A stretch of 27,935 nt of DNA from Methanocella sp. (lineage in GTDB: Archaea > Halobacteriota > Methanocellia > Methanocellales > Methanocellaceae): the NCBI RefSeq assembly GCF_035506375.1, contig NZ_DATJPM010000086.1:1-27935 (forward strand), in the 5' to 3' direction. Made by a program: the position numbers and the translations under genes. Below, piece by piece: positions 14,944 to 24,020 of this stretch (its first letter is position 1; each line of letters begins with the position of its first letter). The notes beneath the pieces are model-generated. The model did not search any database and was not told the origin of the DNA. It saw nothing but the letters and a program-made list of their open reading frames with translations.

Positions 14944-17517
14944 TTAGATCTCATTAATTTCGATGGTGTGCTTTCCGCTATCGACCTGCAGCTCCAGCAT
15001 GTCAACATCGGCTTTCCAGTCGTATCTATCCCGGCCATCGATGCGAACAACGTATTTATCTCCTTTATTCGGGAAGCGTAAAGCCATCGTGTTCGCATTC
15101 TCGCTATCCATCGCGATGAGGATATTTTTCCCGGTATTCTTCAATGTGAAATAAATGACCGGATCCGTAAAGGCGACCATCGGACTGCTTTGATAATCGA
15201 TATATTTCCCATTTAACATAGTATATTCGATCGGGTCGGCGCTTGTTTTTACGTATACCGTATCTGCATCCGTCGTGAACGGGCCGAATGTGCTGGTGCC
15301 CGTTCCCGAATAGGCATGATCGGCAAAATCAGGCCCAAGTATCATCAGCGCATTACCATTACCTGAAACCGGCACGTCGCTCGCGTTCAACGGGGCTTCG
15401 CCGCGATAATTCGCGTAGAGCGCCGTCACCCGATACAGGCTTTGACCGGCCTGCGGCCTGAACACCAGGACGGGCACATAATCCTCGGCACGCTCATCGT
15501 AGCCGGCTGTCCGACCCACCATTTTCATTATCGTAACGGGGCTCTCGGGCACGGTGAAAAGGTGGCCAGTCACCTCCTCGCCAAAGACATTCTTCGTATC
15601 CCACTGTACTACGTTCAGCGACCCGACATTCACCGGGGACTTATACTCCAGCGAAGCCCAATCGTACAATTGGCCGTCGAGGTATAATGTGATATTGATC
15701 GGCTTGCACGAGTTCGTCGAGTCCTGCGTGTCCTGAGTGCTCGGCCGGAAGATGTTATCAAAGCCCCAGGCATCGTTACTATCCAGTCGGTCGAAGACGA
15801 GGAAATAGTCCCCATCCGGGAACAATACATCACGCTCCCATGAAACCCGCGAGGCTATGTTGAGAGGAGACTGGTCATCATTGTTAACCTGCGTCACATT
15901 CGTTCTGCTCAGCGTCGCGTTCATCCAGCCGGACTCGATGACAGCGGTCGTTGCGAGGGCTCCGCTCTTCCACACGCCACGGCTCGGCATATTGCCATAT
16001 TTCGAGTTCGGCCATGCCGACCAGGGATTTTCGAGCGACATGCCGTTATGATAAAACTCGGTGAGACCATACTGGGCCTCACCCCAGCGCTTATTCTCGC
16101 CCCCGTCAGCCATCAGGATCGCGCCTCGCGAGTACCATTCAAAGGCGAGCTGGTCCTGGTGGTTATACTCGCGCGAAGCTTCGGAATCCTTTACCTGTGG
16201 GCTTTTTGTGACAACACCCATCCATGAGCTGTTCGCATCCCATGAAGAGCGGAACACCTGATACAATTGATCATCGCCGATACGCGAGGTGTAGGGCGGC
16301 GGCGAGCGCGGATAATCCGAGTAGTCTTTCCGGGTCAAGAACGCCGTAATAGGGTCTACCTGGCCCAGCCAGTGCGCTTTCGGCAATAGGTCTTTTTTCA
16401 CGTTCGCCTGCTCCGCATCGTAGAAGTTCAGCACGTATGACCGGTTCACCGGGTCGACCAGGTTGGCGATACAATCGTAATATTGCGCATACTCGCAGCC
16501 GCTCGTCGAATAGTCCGTCCCGTACTTTATGGGCAGCGAATTCCAGAGCTCATTCGTAAAATATGCCTGTGCCTGGGGATATACCTGGAACAGGCTCACG
16601 CCGTAATAATGCGTGTAGGCCTGGGCATAGGCGATCTCCCAGCCCACGACATAGTCCTTATAGGAGCCCAGGAAGTCCGTACCATCCAGGGTATAGCCAT
16701 AAGAGTATATCGGCCGGCCACCATTCGTATGAGAGGCATCGGACTCGTAGAAATAAACGTCCCCGCATGCTTTCCAGACGGTGACATTGCTTTTCAGCGG
16801 CAGATGGTTGGGATTCGTATAGCCGTCCAGCGCAAGGCCGGCGATCCCGATCGCGGGATAGTCCCTGCCGTGGGCGTCCCAGAACGATACGTAGTCATCG
16901 CCGACGCTGTTCGTATCCTGGTACGCTTTATCCGTCAACGTGGCCAGCTTATCCCGCACCATGGCATCATCCGAACCGAGATAAGGTTGCATCAGATCAT
17001 AGGCAATGGCATACGAGCCGGCGGCCATGGCCCATATATAGTGATTGGGCTCATCGCCCACGTCCATGTTCTTGAGGATCGAGAGCGCCTTCGCATTATA
17101 TCGCGGGTCCTGTGTCACGTACCACATCACTGCGCAGGAAGCCGCATACTGGCCGCGGCTGCTCCAGTCGTTATATATACCGATATTTCTTGTAAAGTCC
17201 AATTCAAGCGCTTGATTCGCTTCCAACCGGATGTAATACAGGTAATCGCTATAGGGAGCCTCGTCCTGTCGACTATATCCGTCAACCTTCGTAATATCTT
17301 GAAAGAAGAGATAGGGATGTATTCGTGAAGATGGCGAGCCAGTCGGCAGGGGCGACTGTGATATTGAAGACGGTATCGAAGGGGATAGTGACGGCGATAT
17401 AGAAGGTATAGGCGTAGGTGACGGGCCCGTATTCGTGGAAAGGAAGGAATGTCCCAGCAAGATCATGGCCAGAAGGACGACTGCTACAATGAAGATTATC
17501 TTTAGGAGGTTATTCAT
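14944..17517 (-). CDS. Heparinase II/III-like polysaccharide lyase, short paralog with N-terminal anchor
   Basis: 857 residues. A hydrophobic segment (about 6-27) serves as signal peptide or membrane anchor, followed by a Ser/Pro-rich spacer (about 30-63) that is unlike the Thr-Pro linkers of its paralogs. The lyase toroid begins HPYLFFQDITKVDGY and contains VSFWDAHGRDYPAIGIAGLAL. The beta-sandwich carries SREYNHQDQLAFEWYSRG (His near 453), DGGENKRWGEAQYG and FYHNGMSLENPW. The C-terminus ends inside the beta-sandwich region (GKHTIEINEI) with no LamG, Ig or W-rich repeat, so this is the minimal catalytic form. If the N-terminal segment is not cleaved, the enzyme is tethered to the cell surface while its paralogs are released. 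It is followed by a hairpin and preceded by its own TATA-like box, so it is probably a single-gene unit. Confidence 0.9.
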   Translation of the reverse strand: MNNLLKIIFIVAVVLLAMILLGHSFLSTNTGPSPTPIPSISPSLSPSIPSSISQSPLPTGSPSSRIHPYLFFQDITKVDGYSRQDEAPYSDYLYYIRLEANQALELDFTRNIGIYNDWSSRGQYAASCAVMWYVTQDPRYNAKALSILKNMDVGDEPNHYIWAMAAGSYAIAYDLMQPYLGSDDAMVRDKLATLTDKAYQDTNSVGDDYVSFWDAHGRDYPAIGIAGLALDGYTNPNHLPLKSNVTVWKACGDVYFYESDASHTNGGRPIYSYGYTLDGTDFLGSYKDYVVGWEIAYAQAYTHYYGVSLFQVYPQAQAYFTNELWNSLPIKYGTDYSTSGCEYAQYYDCIANLVDPVNRSYVLNFYDAEQANVKKDLLPKAHWLGQVDPITAFLTRKDYSDYPRSPPPYTSRIGDDQLYQVFRSSWDANSSWMGVVTKSPQVKDSEASREYNHQDQLAFEWYSRGAILMADGGENKRWGEAQYGLTEFYHNGMSLENPWSAWPNSKYGNMPSRGVWKSGALATTAVIESGWMNATLSRTNVTQVNNDDQSPLNIASRVSWERDVLFPDGDYFLVFDRLDSNDAWGFDNIFRPSTQDTQDSTNSCKPINITLYLDGQLYDWASLEYKSPVNVGSLNVVQWDTKNVFGEEVTGHLFTVPESPVTIMKMVGRTAGYDERAEDYVPVLVFRPQAGQSLYRVTALYANYRGEAPLNASDVPVSGNGNALMILGPDFADHAYSGTGTSTFGPFTTDADTVYVKTSADPIEYTMLNGKYIDYQSSPMVAFTDPVIYFTLKNTGKNILIAMDSENANTMALRFPNKGDKYVVRIDGRDRYDWKADVDMLELQVDSGKHTIEINEI

Positions 17518-17576
17518 AATTGAGCACTTGAGTTACCCTGGACGATACGGCCGGATAGTAAGGTATAACGAATCCA

Positions 17577-17584
17577 TTATATAT
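17577..17584 (-). promoter_or_regulatory. Candidate TATA box of the short heparinase-like gene
   Basis: The minus strand reads ATATATAA about 60 bases upstream of the ATG at 17517, predicting transcription from near 17552 and a leader of about 35 bases. No clear ribosome-binding site is seen in that leader. Confidence 0.35.
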
Positions 17585-17635
17585 GAATTCTCCAGCGCCA
17601 GGCGATAGGTTTAGTATAAAAAGCGAAAAGTTGAC

Positions 17636-18487
17636 TTATTTCGCCAGCTTAATAATAACTATGACCGCCAGGATGGCCACGATCACGCAGACGATAATGC
17701 CGACCAGGAAAAGATATGGGCTTAAGGGGCTCGACGTTTCCGTAGTGGGGATCGGAGTCGGGGTCGAGGTCGAGGTCGGAAGGGTCGTAGGAGTCACAAC
17801 GGGCGTCGGCGTGGCCGGGGAGGAGCTGACCTTTATGACAGTGAACAGGCCTGTCTCGGATGAGGGAAATACCTCAAAGGTCTTCGTGTCCGCATCGCTA
17901 GCTTTAAGGGTCGCTGCCTGGATGTGATAGCTGGAGCCGTCATACCGGACGATGTAATAAATCGTTCCCGCATCACTGGCCGACGAGTCGGGCACCGTGA
18001 AGGTCAATTTAACGGTATCGGACTTCACGTTCCACCCATAAGAAGAATGCCGGGAAATGTCCACCACGCCCAGGACGAGCGGGCTGTCCATGCCACGGGG
18101 AAGTCCCGACCGGTTCGGTGCCCGGATGTTCATGTCAAGCGTGGCATCGTCGGGCGGCCTCTGGCCCATATCCGCGTCCATGGTCACTGTGTAATTCATT
18201 CCATCGAGCACGGTCGTGTTGACCGCCCGGAGTATGATCGTAATGGCGCTCCGCCCCGTGATGTTACCGATGATGGTGCCGTCGCTGGACTTCAAAGGTA
18301 TCGTATAGGATTGGAAGACCGGCGCCGAGCCACCACCGCTACTGCCGCCGCCTCCGCCACTACTGGGCGGTGGAGTTGGGGTTGGTACTGGAGGCGGTGT
18401 CGGGCCCGCCGCTATCGAAGGTAACGAAATTATTCCTGCGAACAATACGATTGTAAATCCGATTATCAATATTTTTGATGGCTGCAT
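17636..18487 (-). CDS. Small surface protein with signal peptide, Gly-rich linker and C-terminal membrane anchor
   Basis: 283 residues from the ATG at 18487, chosen because GGAGAGGG ends 8 bases upstream; further in-frame ATGs at 18493 and 18505 lie in or against that site. A signal peptide (about 1-27) is followed by a Pro-rich and then Gly/Ser-rich spacer, and a beta-rich domain (about 55-225) with VKLTFTVPDSSASDAGTIYY, IVRYDGSSYHIQAATL and a TGLFTVIKV ending. That ending recalls the PGF-pre-PGF-type domains of archaeal surface proteins; this is a tentative likeness. A Thr-Pro-Ser linker and a C-terminal helix (about 258-282, ending KLAK) anchor it in the membrane. Its ribosome-binding site begins right at the stop of the upstream lyase gene (18508), so the two are probably co-transcribed and coupled. 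The function is unknown. Confidence 0.8.
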   Translation of the reverse strand: MQPSKILIIGFTIVLFAGIISLPSIAAGPTPPPVPTPTPPPSSGGGGGSSGGGSAPVFQSYTIPLKSSDGTIIGNITGRSAITIILRAVNTTVLDGMNYTVTMDADMGQRPPDDATLDMNIRAPNRSGLPRGMDSPLVLGVVDISRHSSYGWNVKSDTVKLTFTVPDSSASDAGTIYYIVRYDGSSYHIQAATLKASDADTKTFEVFPSSETGLFTVIKVSSSPATPTPVVTPTTLPTSTSTPTPIPTTETSSPLSPYLFLVGIIVCVIVAILAVIVIIKLAK

Positions 18488-18507
18488 TTTCATATCCCTC
18501 TCCATTA

Positions 18508-21500
18508 TTATGGGATAGCTACCCAATAACCGCTACCGGGCTCGATCGAAGTGATAGCCGGGAAGTATTTGTTGAAGTCATCGTTGGTATCCGACGAGTA
18601 ATATCGCCAGCTCTGTGTCGAATCATCCCAGCTCCACACACATATTGCATTAGGATACATCGCATTTGGCGTAGCGGCGGACATCCCCGTCGGGCCCACA
18701 AAGTTCCAGCCGCTCACTAGAGTAACAGGGCTGTTCGGCGCATAGCCGGGAATCTGCCCGGAGACCGTGAAGGATTGGTCCGAATCCACCGATATCCAGT
18801 AAGCCTTGCCCGTGTTGAGCCGGTTCAATGCCGGGTAATAGTTATAGAAGAAGTCATTCGAATCAGGACTATAATATACCCAGTTCTGCGAGGACTCATC
18901 CCAGCCCCAAATATTTTCGACGTGGCTGAGGACACTTGCAGGAATTAGATCCGTTATCCGGTTATTTTGGATAACATAAGGTATGGATATGAGGTTCCAT
19001 CCTTTCGAAAGGTAGAAAGTGCCCGAGCTATTGCCGGGTGACGGGGTCGCCGTAGCTGTCGGGGTCGCCGTAGTCGAGGGCTTCGGAGTCGCCGTCGGGG
19101 TCGCCGTGGCCGTTGGCGTGGCCGTTGGCGTGGGCGTCGCGGTCGGAGTCGGCGTCGGAGTCGGTATCGGCGACACATTCGCGGGTATGATCGTGAACTC
19201 GTGCCCGCCCAGGTCCGTCGTGATCGTTATAAAGTTACTACCCTTGACCCAGTTCGTATACGTCTGACCGTCCCTTAACACCTGGATTGAGCCCGACGTA
19301 TCGACCTGGTATATGCTAATATCCCCAGAGCCCGTGCCTTTTACCTTCAGATTGACGTTCCCGTTCTGCTGGACCGCTAGATAGTTCACGGATTTCGATA
19401 CGGAGGCCAGCGGGGAACCCGAGGATGACAGGCTCGAGCCGTTGATGAGCGTATACTGGATCGGCGAGCCATAGGTCCTCACGTACGCCGTATCCGCGTT
19501 CGTCGTGAACTGGCCGAACGTGCTGGTCCCGCTGCCAGTATAAGCATAGTCGACATACCCGCCATACCTGACGCTCAGCGCGTTGCCCGTACCGGATACG
19601 GATATCGTGCTCGCGCTCCCCTGAGTTTCGCTCGCATAGTTCGAGTACAGTGCCGTCACGCGGTACAGGGTATTCGAGGCCGGTTGCTTGAACAGGACGA
19701 CCGGCGAGTAGACTTCGCCTGCGGAGCTATAATCGTGGATCCTGCCCACATATTTTGTGACCGTCACGCTCGATGCAGGGACTGTATAGATATGTGCCGT
19801 GACGACCGACCCGAAGACGCTCTTGCCGCTCCAGTTCATGCTGCTCGCGGTGATCCCGGTGTCCGTCGGGGTCTTGTAGGCGAGCGACTTCCAGTTATAC
19901 TGGGCGTTGTTCAGATACAGGGTCACATTGTCATTGCTGCAGGTGTTACTACTCTCGTCGCTGTACACCGGAATGTCCTGAGTGACCGGCCGGAACTGGG
20001 CGTCATAGCCCCACTGCGATGAAGAGTTCGCCCGATCGACGATGAGGAAATAATCGCCGGGGAACAGGATATCCCGCTCCCACGTGATGTTCTTCGAGAG
20101 GGCCAGATAGCTGGCACCGTCGTCCTCGACCGCGGACACATTCGCTCTGGATATGGTCGCGTTCATCCATGACGTGGACAGAGTGGTAAGGTCGGTGATA
20201 GCATGGGACTTATCCGCCCCCCGGACGCGGCTGTTGGCGAACGAGGAGACCGGCCATGGGCTGCCCGGGTTTTCAAAGACGAGCACGTTATGATACTGGC
20301 TGTTTATGCCGTACTGCGCATTGCCGAAGTATTTATTCTCCTGGCCATCGCCCAGCAGGTAATCGCCCCGGTCCATGTATTCGAAGCTCATCTGGTCCTG
20401 GTGATTGTATTCCCGGGAGTTTTCGCTATTATTCAGATACTTAGTCTTGGTCAATTGTTCCAGCCAGGTCGCAGTATTATCCCAGTTGTTGCGGAAAACC
20501 TGGAGGAGGGACTGGTCATTCAAGTGTGACGTATAGGCCGGTGCCGTAGAAGCCGTGGACGCATAGTTGCCGTAGACCATGTAGAGCCACATATAGGACA
20601 TATCGCACTCCGCGAGCGTGTCCTGCCAGAGGTTTTTTGTCGAATCCCGGCTATACCAGTTGACACCCTTCACGTTGGAGAACCAGATCATGTCGTTCTT
20701 ATTCGTCCCCGTCGCGAGGTTTGCCGTCAAGGCGAAATAGTTGGGGAACTCGCTTCCGCTGGTGCTATATCCCGGGCCATTGCCGATTGGCGTCGATAGC
20801 CATAGGTCCGCGTAATGGTAAGCCTGCAGCTTGGGATAGTCCTGGTAGATACTGTGGCCATAGGCGTGCGAGTAAGCCTGCGCGAACTTGATCTGGGATG
20901 CGAGAACATAGGACTGGTAGGAGCCCGTAAAATCGACGCCGGTAGAATCCATGCCGTAGTCTATGATCGGGCGGCTGCCCTCGCACGTATGGAAGCTATC
21001 CTTCACGAAGTAGTCAGACGTTCCGGCGGCCCACCAGCGGTCCAGGCCTGCGGTGAGCGCGATATTGTTCGGGTTCGTATAATCGGCGAGCACCAATGCT
21101 GCCATTCCGATGCCGGGATAGCACCGGCCCTGCCCATCCCAGAAGGTGACATAGGTGGGATCGAGCACGCCCGGATTGCTGGAGAGATAGTTCGCGTCCA
21201 CCCACGCATCGTTAGCATTTCTCGCCAGCAGGTCCCGGACCTGCGTGTCCTGGGCCGACGTGAGATAAGGCTGCATCAGGTCATAGGCCAGAGCCCAGTT
21301 CGCCGTGCCCATACCCAGCGTATAGTGGTTGTTCTTATCGCCCACGTTCATGTTCAGCAGGGCGTTAATAGCCGCCGTCTTGTATTTCGCGTCACCTTTG
21401 ATGTAATACGCCAGTGCGCATTCGGCCGCCAACTCGCCGCGCGAATTAATATCGTTATAGGTACCGATATTGCCGGCCCAATTGTAGCTCGACGCCTTGT

Positions 21501-21744
21501 TTGCGTCCACGGTAATCAGGTATTCCCAGGACGCCCATGGCTCGGTCTTATTATTCTGATAGCCGGGTAGTTCCGAGATCGAATGGAAAAACAAATACGG
21601 ATGCGTGCTGGATGGTATCGGAGGCGTTGCCGCATACGCGACCGGGTTCGTTGATATGTACAGTGTTAATAAGAAGGAAGCAATTATAATAAAGCTAGCG
21701 AATAATCTCTGGGGATTCATGGATCGGTTTGTCAAGACAGTCAC
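18508..21744 (-). CDS. Secreted heparinase II/III-like polysaccharide lyase with C-terminal Trp-rich repeats
   Basis: 1078 residues from GTG 21744, or 1070 from ATG 21720 (MNPQRLFASF); the TATA position allows a leaderless GTG start, so the start is unsettled. After a signal peptide, the toroid (HPYLFFHSISELPGY) and beta-sandwich (SREYNHQDQMSFEYMDRG, His near 447; YHNVLVFENP) closely follow the 10394-14689 paralog. Several long stretches such as NNHYTLGMG and LAYDLMQPYLTSAQDTQVRD are shared. A Thr-Pro linker (about 858-906) leads to two repeats of about 80 residues with the pattern GWN-I-IP, W-WD-S-Q-W-YYS, and a closing G-YWI or G-YWVAIP. These repeats are common in archaeal secreted proteins and probably bind other surface components. 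They replace the LamG and Ig tail of the paralog, so the same catalytic core has been given a different attachment tail. Confidence 0.9.
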   Translation of the reverse strand: MTVLTNRSMNPQRLFASFIIIASFLLTLYISTNPVAYAATPPIPSSTHPYLFFHSISELPGYQNNKTEPWASWEYLITVDANKASSYNWAGNIGTYNDINSRGELAAECALAYYIKGDAKYKTAAINALLNMNVGDKNNHYTLGMGTANWALAYDLMQPYLTSAQDTQVRDLLARNANDAWVDANYLSSNPGVLDPTYVTFWDGQGRCYPGIGMAALVLADYTNPNNIALTAGLDRWWAAGTSDYFVKDSFHTCEGSRPIIDYGMDSTGVDFTGSYQSYVLASQIKFAQAYSHAYGHSIYQDYPKLQAYHYADLWLSTPIGNGPGYSTSGSEFPNYFALTANLATGTNKNDMIWFSNVKGVNWYSRDSTKNLWQDTLAECDMSYMWLYMVYGNYASTASTAPAYTSHLNDQSLLQVFRNNWDNTATWLEQLTKTKYLNNSENSREYNHQDQMSFEYMDRGDYLLGDGQENKYFGNAQYGINSQYHNVLVFENPGSPWPVSSFANSRVRGADKSHAITDLTTLSTSWMNATISRANVSAVEDDGASYLALSKNITWERDILFPGDYFLIVDRANSSSQWGYDAQFRPVTQDIPVYSDESSNTCSNDNVTLYLNNAQYNWKSLAYKTPTDTGITASSMNWSGKSVFGSVVTAHIYTVPASSVTVTKYVGRIHDYSSAGEVYSPVVLFKQPASNTLYRVTALYSNYASETQGSASTISVSGTGNALSVRYGGYVDYAYTGSGTSTFGQFTTNADTAYVRTYGSPIQYTLINGSSLSSSGSPLASVSKSVNYLAVQQNGNVNLKVKGTGSGDISIYQVDTSGSIQVLRDGQTYTNWVKGSNFITITTDLGGHEFTIIPANVSPIPTPTPTPTATPTPTATPTATATPTATPKPSTTATPTATATPSPGNSSGTFYLSKGWNLISIPYVIQNNRITDLIPASVLSHVENIWGWDESSQNWVYYSPDSNDFFYNYYPALNRLNTGKAYWISVDSDQSFTVSGQIPGYAPNSPVTLVSGWNFVGPTGMSAATPNAMYPNAICVWSWDDSTQSWRYYSSDTNDDFNKYFPAITSIEPGSGYWVAIP
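19030..19170 (-). repeat. Thr-Pro-Ala linker of the third heparinase-like protein
   Basis: TPTPTATPTATATPT-type coding repeats separate the lyase core from the Trp-rich repeats. Confidence 0.8.
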
Positions 21745-21767
21745 CTAACACATGCCCCCCGTTTTAA

Positions 21768-21775
21768 TATTTAAA
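21768..21775 (-). promoter_or_regulatory. Candidate TATA box for the third heparinase-like gene and the surface protein
   Basis: The minus strand reads TTTAAATA, preceded by an A-rich, BRE-like run. About 26 bases downstream is 21745, which coincides with the GTG codon at 21744. This points to a leaderless or nearly leaderless transcript. Confidence 0.45.
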
Positions 21776-21906
21776 TGGTATTTTTTTCAAACTGTCTGTA
21801 ACTTAGTTAACGATTAGTCATATTATACTTTTTGGTCTATCTTTAATATTAAATAAATAGAATTGTTCAATTGGACCAAATTAAAAATAGTTTTTTTATT
21901 TTTATA

Positions 21907-23655
21907 TTAAATTTGTTTATATTGATAATATTTATATAGTTCATTCGAGGTATAGGCGCTAATGTCAGGAGAGCTAAAGATCCTGTTGAAGGAGTACAGG
22001 TTATTATATAAGTCGTCATCCCTATGATAGTAATCATAGTACGAATCGGAGCTCGAATAATACCAGAACATCGTTTCATTCGCCGTATAGAACCTCAATC
22101 CGCGCCGGTCGATCTCCTTATCGCGGAGTATGATGATATCGTTCGGGCTGTGAACGATGGGCATACTCGTATTGGCATACACTTTTAAGATCGTATAATT
22201 ATGCGGCTGCCACGGCACGGCTTCGTAATACCTCGCCGGGATATAGTCCACGAGCAGATAATCCACCCTCACGAGCGAGATGAAGTCCAGGCCCTGGGTC
22301 TCGCCCTCGCTCAAATAGAATGTATAGAATGACCTTTTCACCAGTGGGTTATCGAGGGCTACCCAGTCGTTCGACACCGATAAGAGCACCCAGACGATAA
22401 AAATGACCAGCATTATAGCTTTTCCGGCCTTTTTTAATCGATAGAATAAAAATAATAAGCCGACGGCGGCGATCAATCCGATAAAGATAAAGGTATACTC
22501 CTCGAACCGTCCCAGGTTCAGGTTACCCGCCAGCTTGTTGACAAGCATGAGCGGCCCGGGGAACGTGATCGGAACCAGTAAGAGGGAAACGATCCCCAGA
22601 ATCTTAACCGTGCTACTCACTTTTTTGTCGCGCAGGATCAGCAATGCGCCGACGATCAAGAAGAAGAGCGTGGGCATAAACTGGATGTAATTGAACAGCT
22701 CGCCCGTAGGCTGCGTAAAGATGGATTTTGTGAGCGGCCCCGTCGGAGCGGGAGAAGTAATATCGGTGATCAGCGTTTGAATGAGCCGGTTGGCGAAGAG
22801 TTCCCAGTAGATGATCGTTATCGCCCCGCTAATGAGTAAATAGGAAAGCGTGACTAGTGATTTTTTTTCTTCCCGGGCGAAGAACAGGTTCAGGATGTAG
22901 ATGACCGCCAGGATTGCCAGGATATAGGGTATCGAAACGGTATGGTAAAGTACGATTACAAACGTAAAAAATATTGCGAGGTAATATTTTACTGGATTAT
23001 CCCTGCCTACCAGGAGGTAGACCAGCAAGACGAAGAAAAACGATTCGGCACTTCTCGGTATCGAATAGATCCCGTAGCAAATGAGCGTAGGATAGAACGA
23101 TATGATCAGGGCGGATAAGAGGGCTACCTTATTATTATTTAAGAGATTGATCGCGGCCAGGTACATGAACACAGGTAAACAGAAAAAAATCAAGCCGCTC
23201 AGGACGTAACAAATGGTGTTGACCGTGATCGGTAGGCCGCTGATCTGATAAAAGATGCTCGCAAGGATATGCCACAGGGGGAAGGGCTGATACGTCTCGA
23301 ATATTTCCGTAACGTGGCCGAGATTGATCAATGAATTGATCAGTTGAACGTGTCCAAAAATATCGGTGTAGCCAAAGGAGTAATAATATTTTAGTGTGAC
23401 ACCCCAGATAATGTTCACTGTGAGGAGCATGATCTGGAGTAATATGAGGACGTGTTTTTTACCCGGCTCGCTCCGCATGATCTCGAGGAGAACGACGGCC
23501 GCCATTATCGCTATGACCAGATAATAAAAGATATTTCGAACGTCGTACGTATACAGGAGTAAGATCGACAATGCGTAGAGAACGAAATAAAGAACCCCCA
23601 GGAGTTTCATGTCAGCAGTGCCGGAACCGGGGGATACCGCGTCATTTTGTGCCAT
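21907..23655 (-). CDS. Large multi-spanning membrane protein, probably a GT-C-type glycosyltransferase
   Basis: 582 residues starting MAQNDAVSPGSG, with about 11-13 membrane helices up to about residue 425 and a soluble, Tyr- and Asp-rich C-terminal part (about 430-582). The first long outer loop carries FGYTDIFGHVQ (D98, H102) followed by YQPFPLWHIL. That acidic loop motif after the first helices is the usual place of the catalytic residue in GT-C enzymes, which use polyprenyl-phosphate sugars outside the membrane. No exact family can be named. The gene overlaps the small membrane protein gene upstream by 14 bp, so the two are co-translated and may form a complex. A role in glycan assembly or protein glycosylation is inferred from topology and neighbours. 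Confidence 0.7.
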   Translation of the reverse strand: MAQNDAVSPGSGTADMKLLGVLYFVLYALSILLLYTYDVRNIFYYLVIAIMAAVVLLEIMRSEPGKKHVLILLQIMLLTVNIIWGVTLKYYYSFGYTDIFGHVQLINSLINLGHVTEIFETYQPFPLWHILASIFYQISGLPITVNTICYVLSGLIFFCLPVFMYLAAINLLNNNKVALLSALIISFYPTLICYGIYSIPRSAESFFFVLLVYLLVGRDNPVKYYLAIFFTFVIVLYHTVSIPYILAILAVIYILNLFFAREEKKSLVTLSYLLISGAITIIYWELFANRLIQTLITDITSPAPTGPLTKSIFTQPTGELFNYIQFMPTLFFLIVGALLILRDKKVSSTVKILGIVSLLLVPITFPGPLMLVNKLAGNLNLGRFEEYTFIFIGLIAAVGLLFLFYRLKKAGKAIMLVIFIVWVLLSVSNDWVALDNPLVKRSFYTFYLSEGETQGLDFISLVRVDYLLVDYIPARYYEAVPWQPHNYTILKVYANTSMPIVHSPNDIIILRDKEIDRRGLRFYTANETMFWYYSSSDSYYDYYHRDDDLYNNLYSFNRIFSSPDISAYTSNELYKYYQYKQI

Positions 23656-23932
23656 TGTCTTCGAACTCCATCAATTTATTAAAATATATGTAGTATGCCA
23701 GGGGTCCGAGGATCATAGGCACGGCCAAATATGAGCCTAAAAGTGAAAAGCTATATTCTCCGATTATCAAGGGAAGGGTGATGCCAGCTATCGCTACGAT
23801 AGGTATGATAAAAAAAAATATTTTTCCTAACACCTCGAAACTAATTTTTTCCCTTAAAATCTTAATATTAAATATGACCAGTGTACCGATGAGAACAAGG
23901 AACGCGATAAAAATGTTTTCCACAGATACCAT
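23642..23932 (-). CDS. Small membrane protein, partner of the GT-C-like protein
   Basis: 96 residues starting MVSVENIFIAFLVLIG, with three hydrophobic helices (about 5-22, 35-57 and 62-85) and a charged C-terminus (MEFEDNGTK). The 3' end overlaps the start of the GT-C-like gene by 14 bp. No family is recognised. The overlap and the membrane topology suggest a subunit or assembly partner. An AT-rich TATA-like stretch near 23962-23970 could be the promoter of the pair. Confidence 0.6.
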   Translation of the reverse strand: MVSVENIFIAFLVLIGTLVIFNIKILREKISFEVLGKIFFFIIPIVAIAGITLPLIIGEYSFSLLGSYLAVPMILGPLAYYIYFNKLMEFEDNGTK

Positions 23933-24020
23933 GATTATTCGCAGATATATGGGTCCTGGATATTAAAAGCTTATGATAGAAGATAATCGTAAGCATAGCA
24001 CGATTATATCGTCATGAGAA

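Noticed and set aside
16483..17328. 281-residue plus-strand frame antisense to the short heparinase-like gene
   Set aside because: The minus-strand gene has clear domain motifs over the same DNA. The antisense frame lacks motifs, and long antisense frames are expected with this codon usage; the same holds for 20815-21570.
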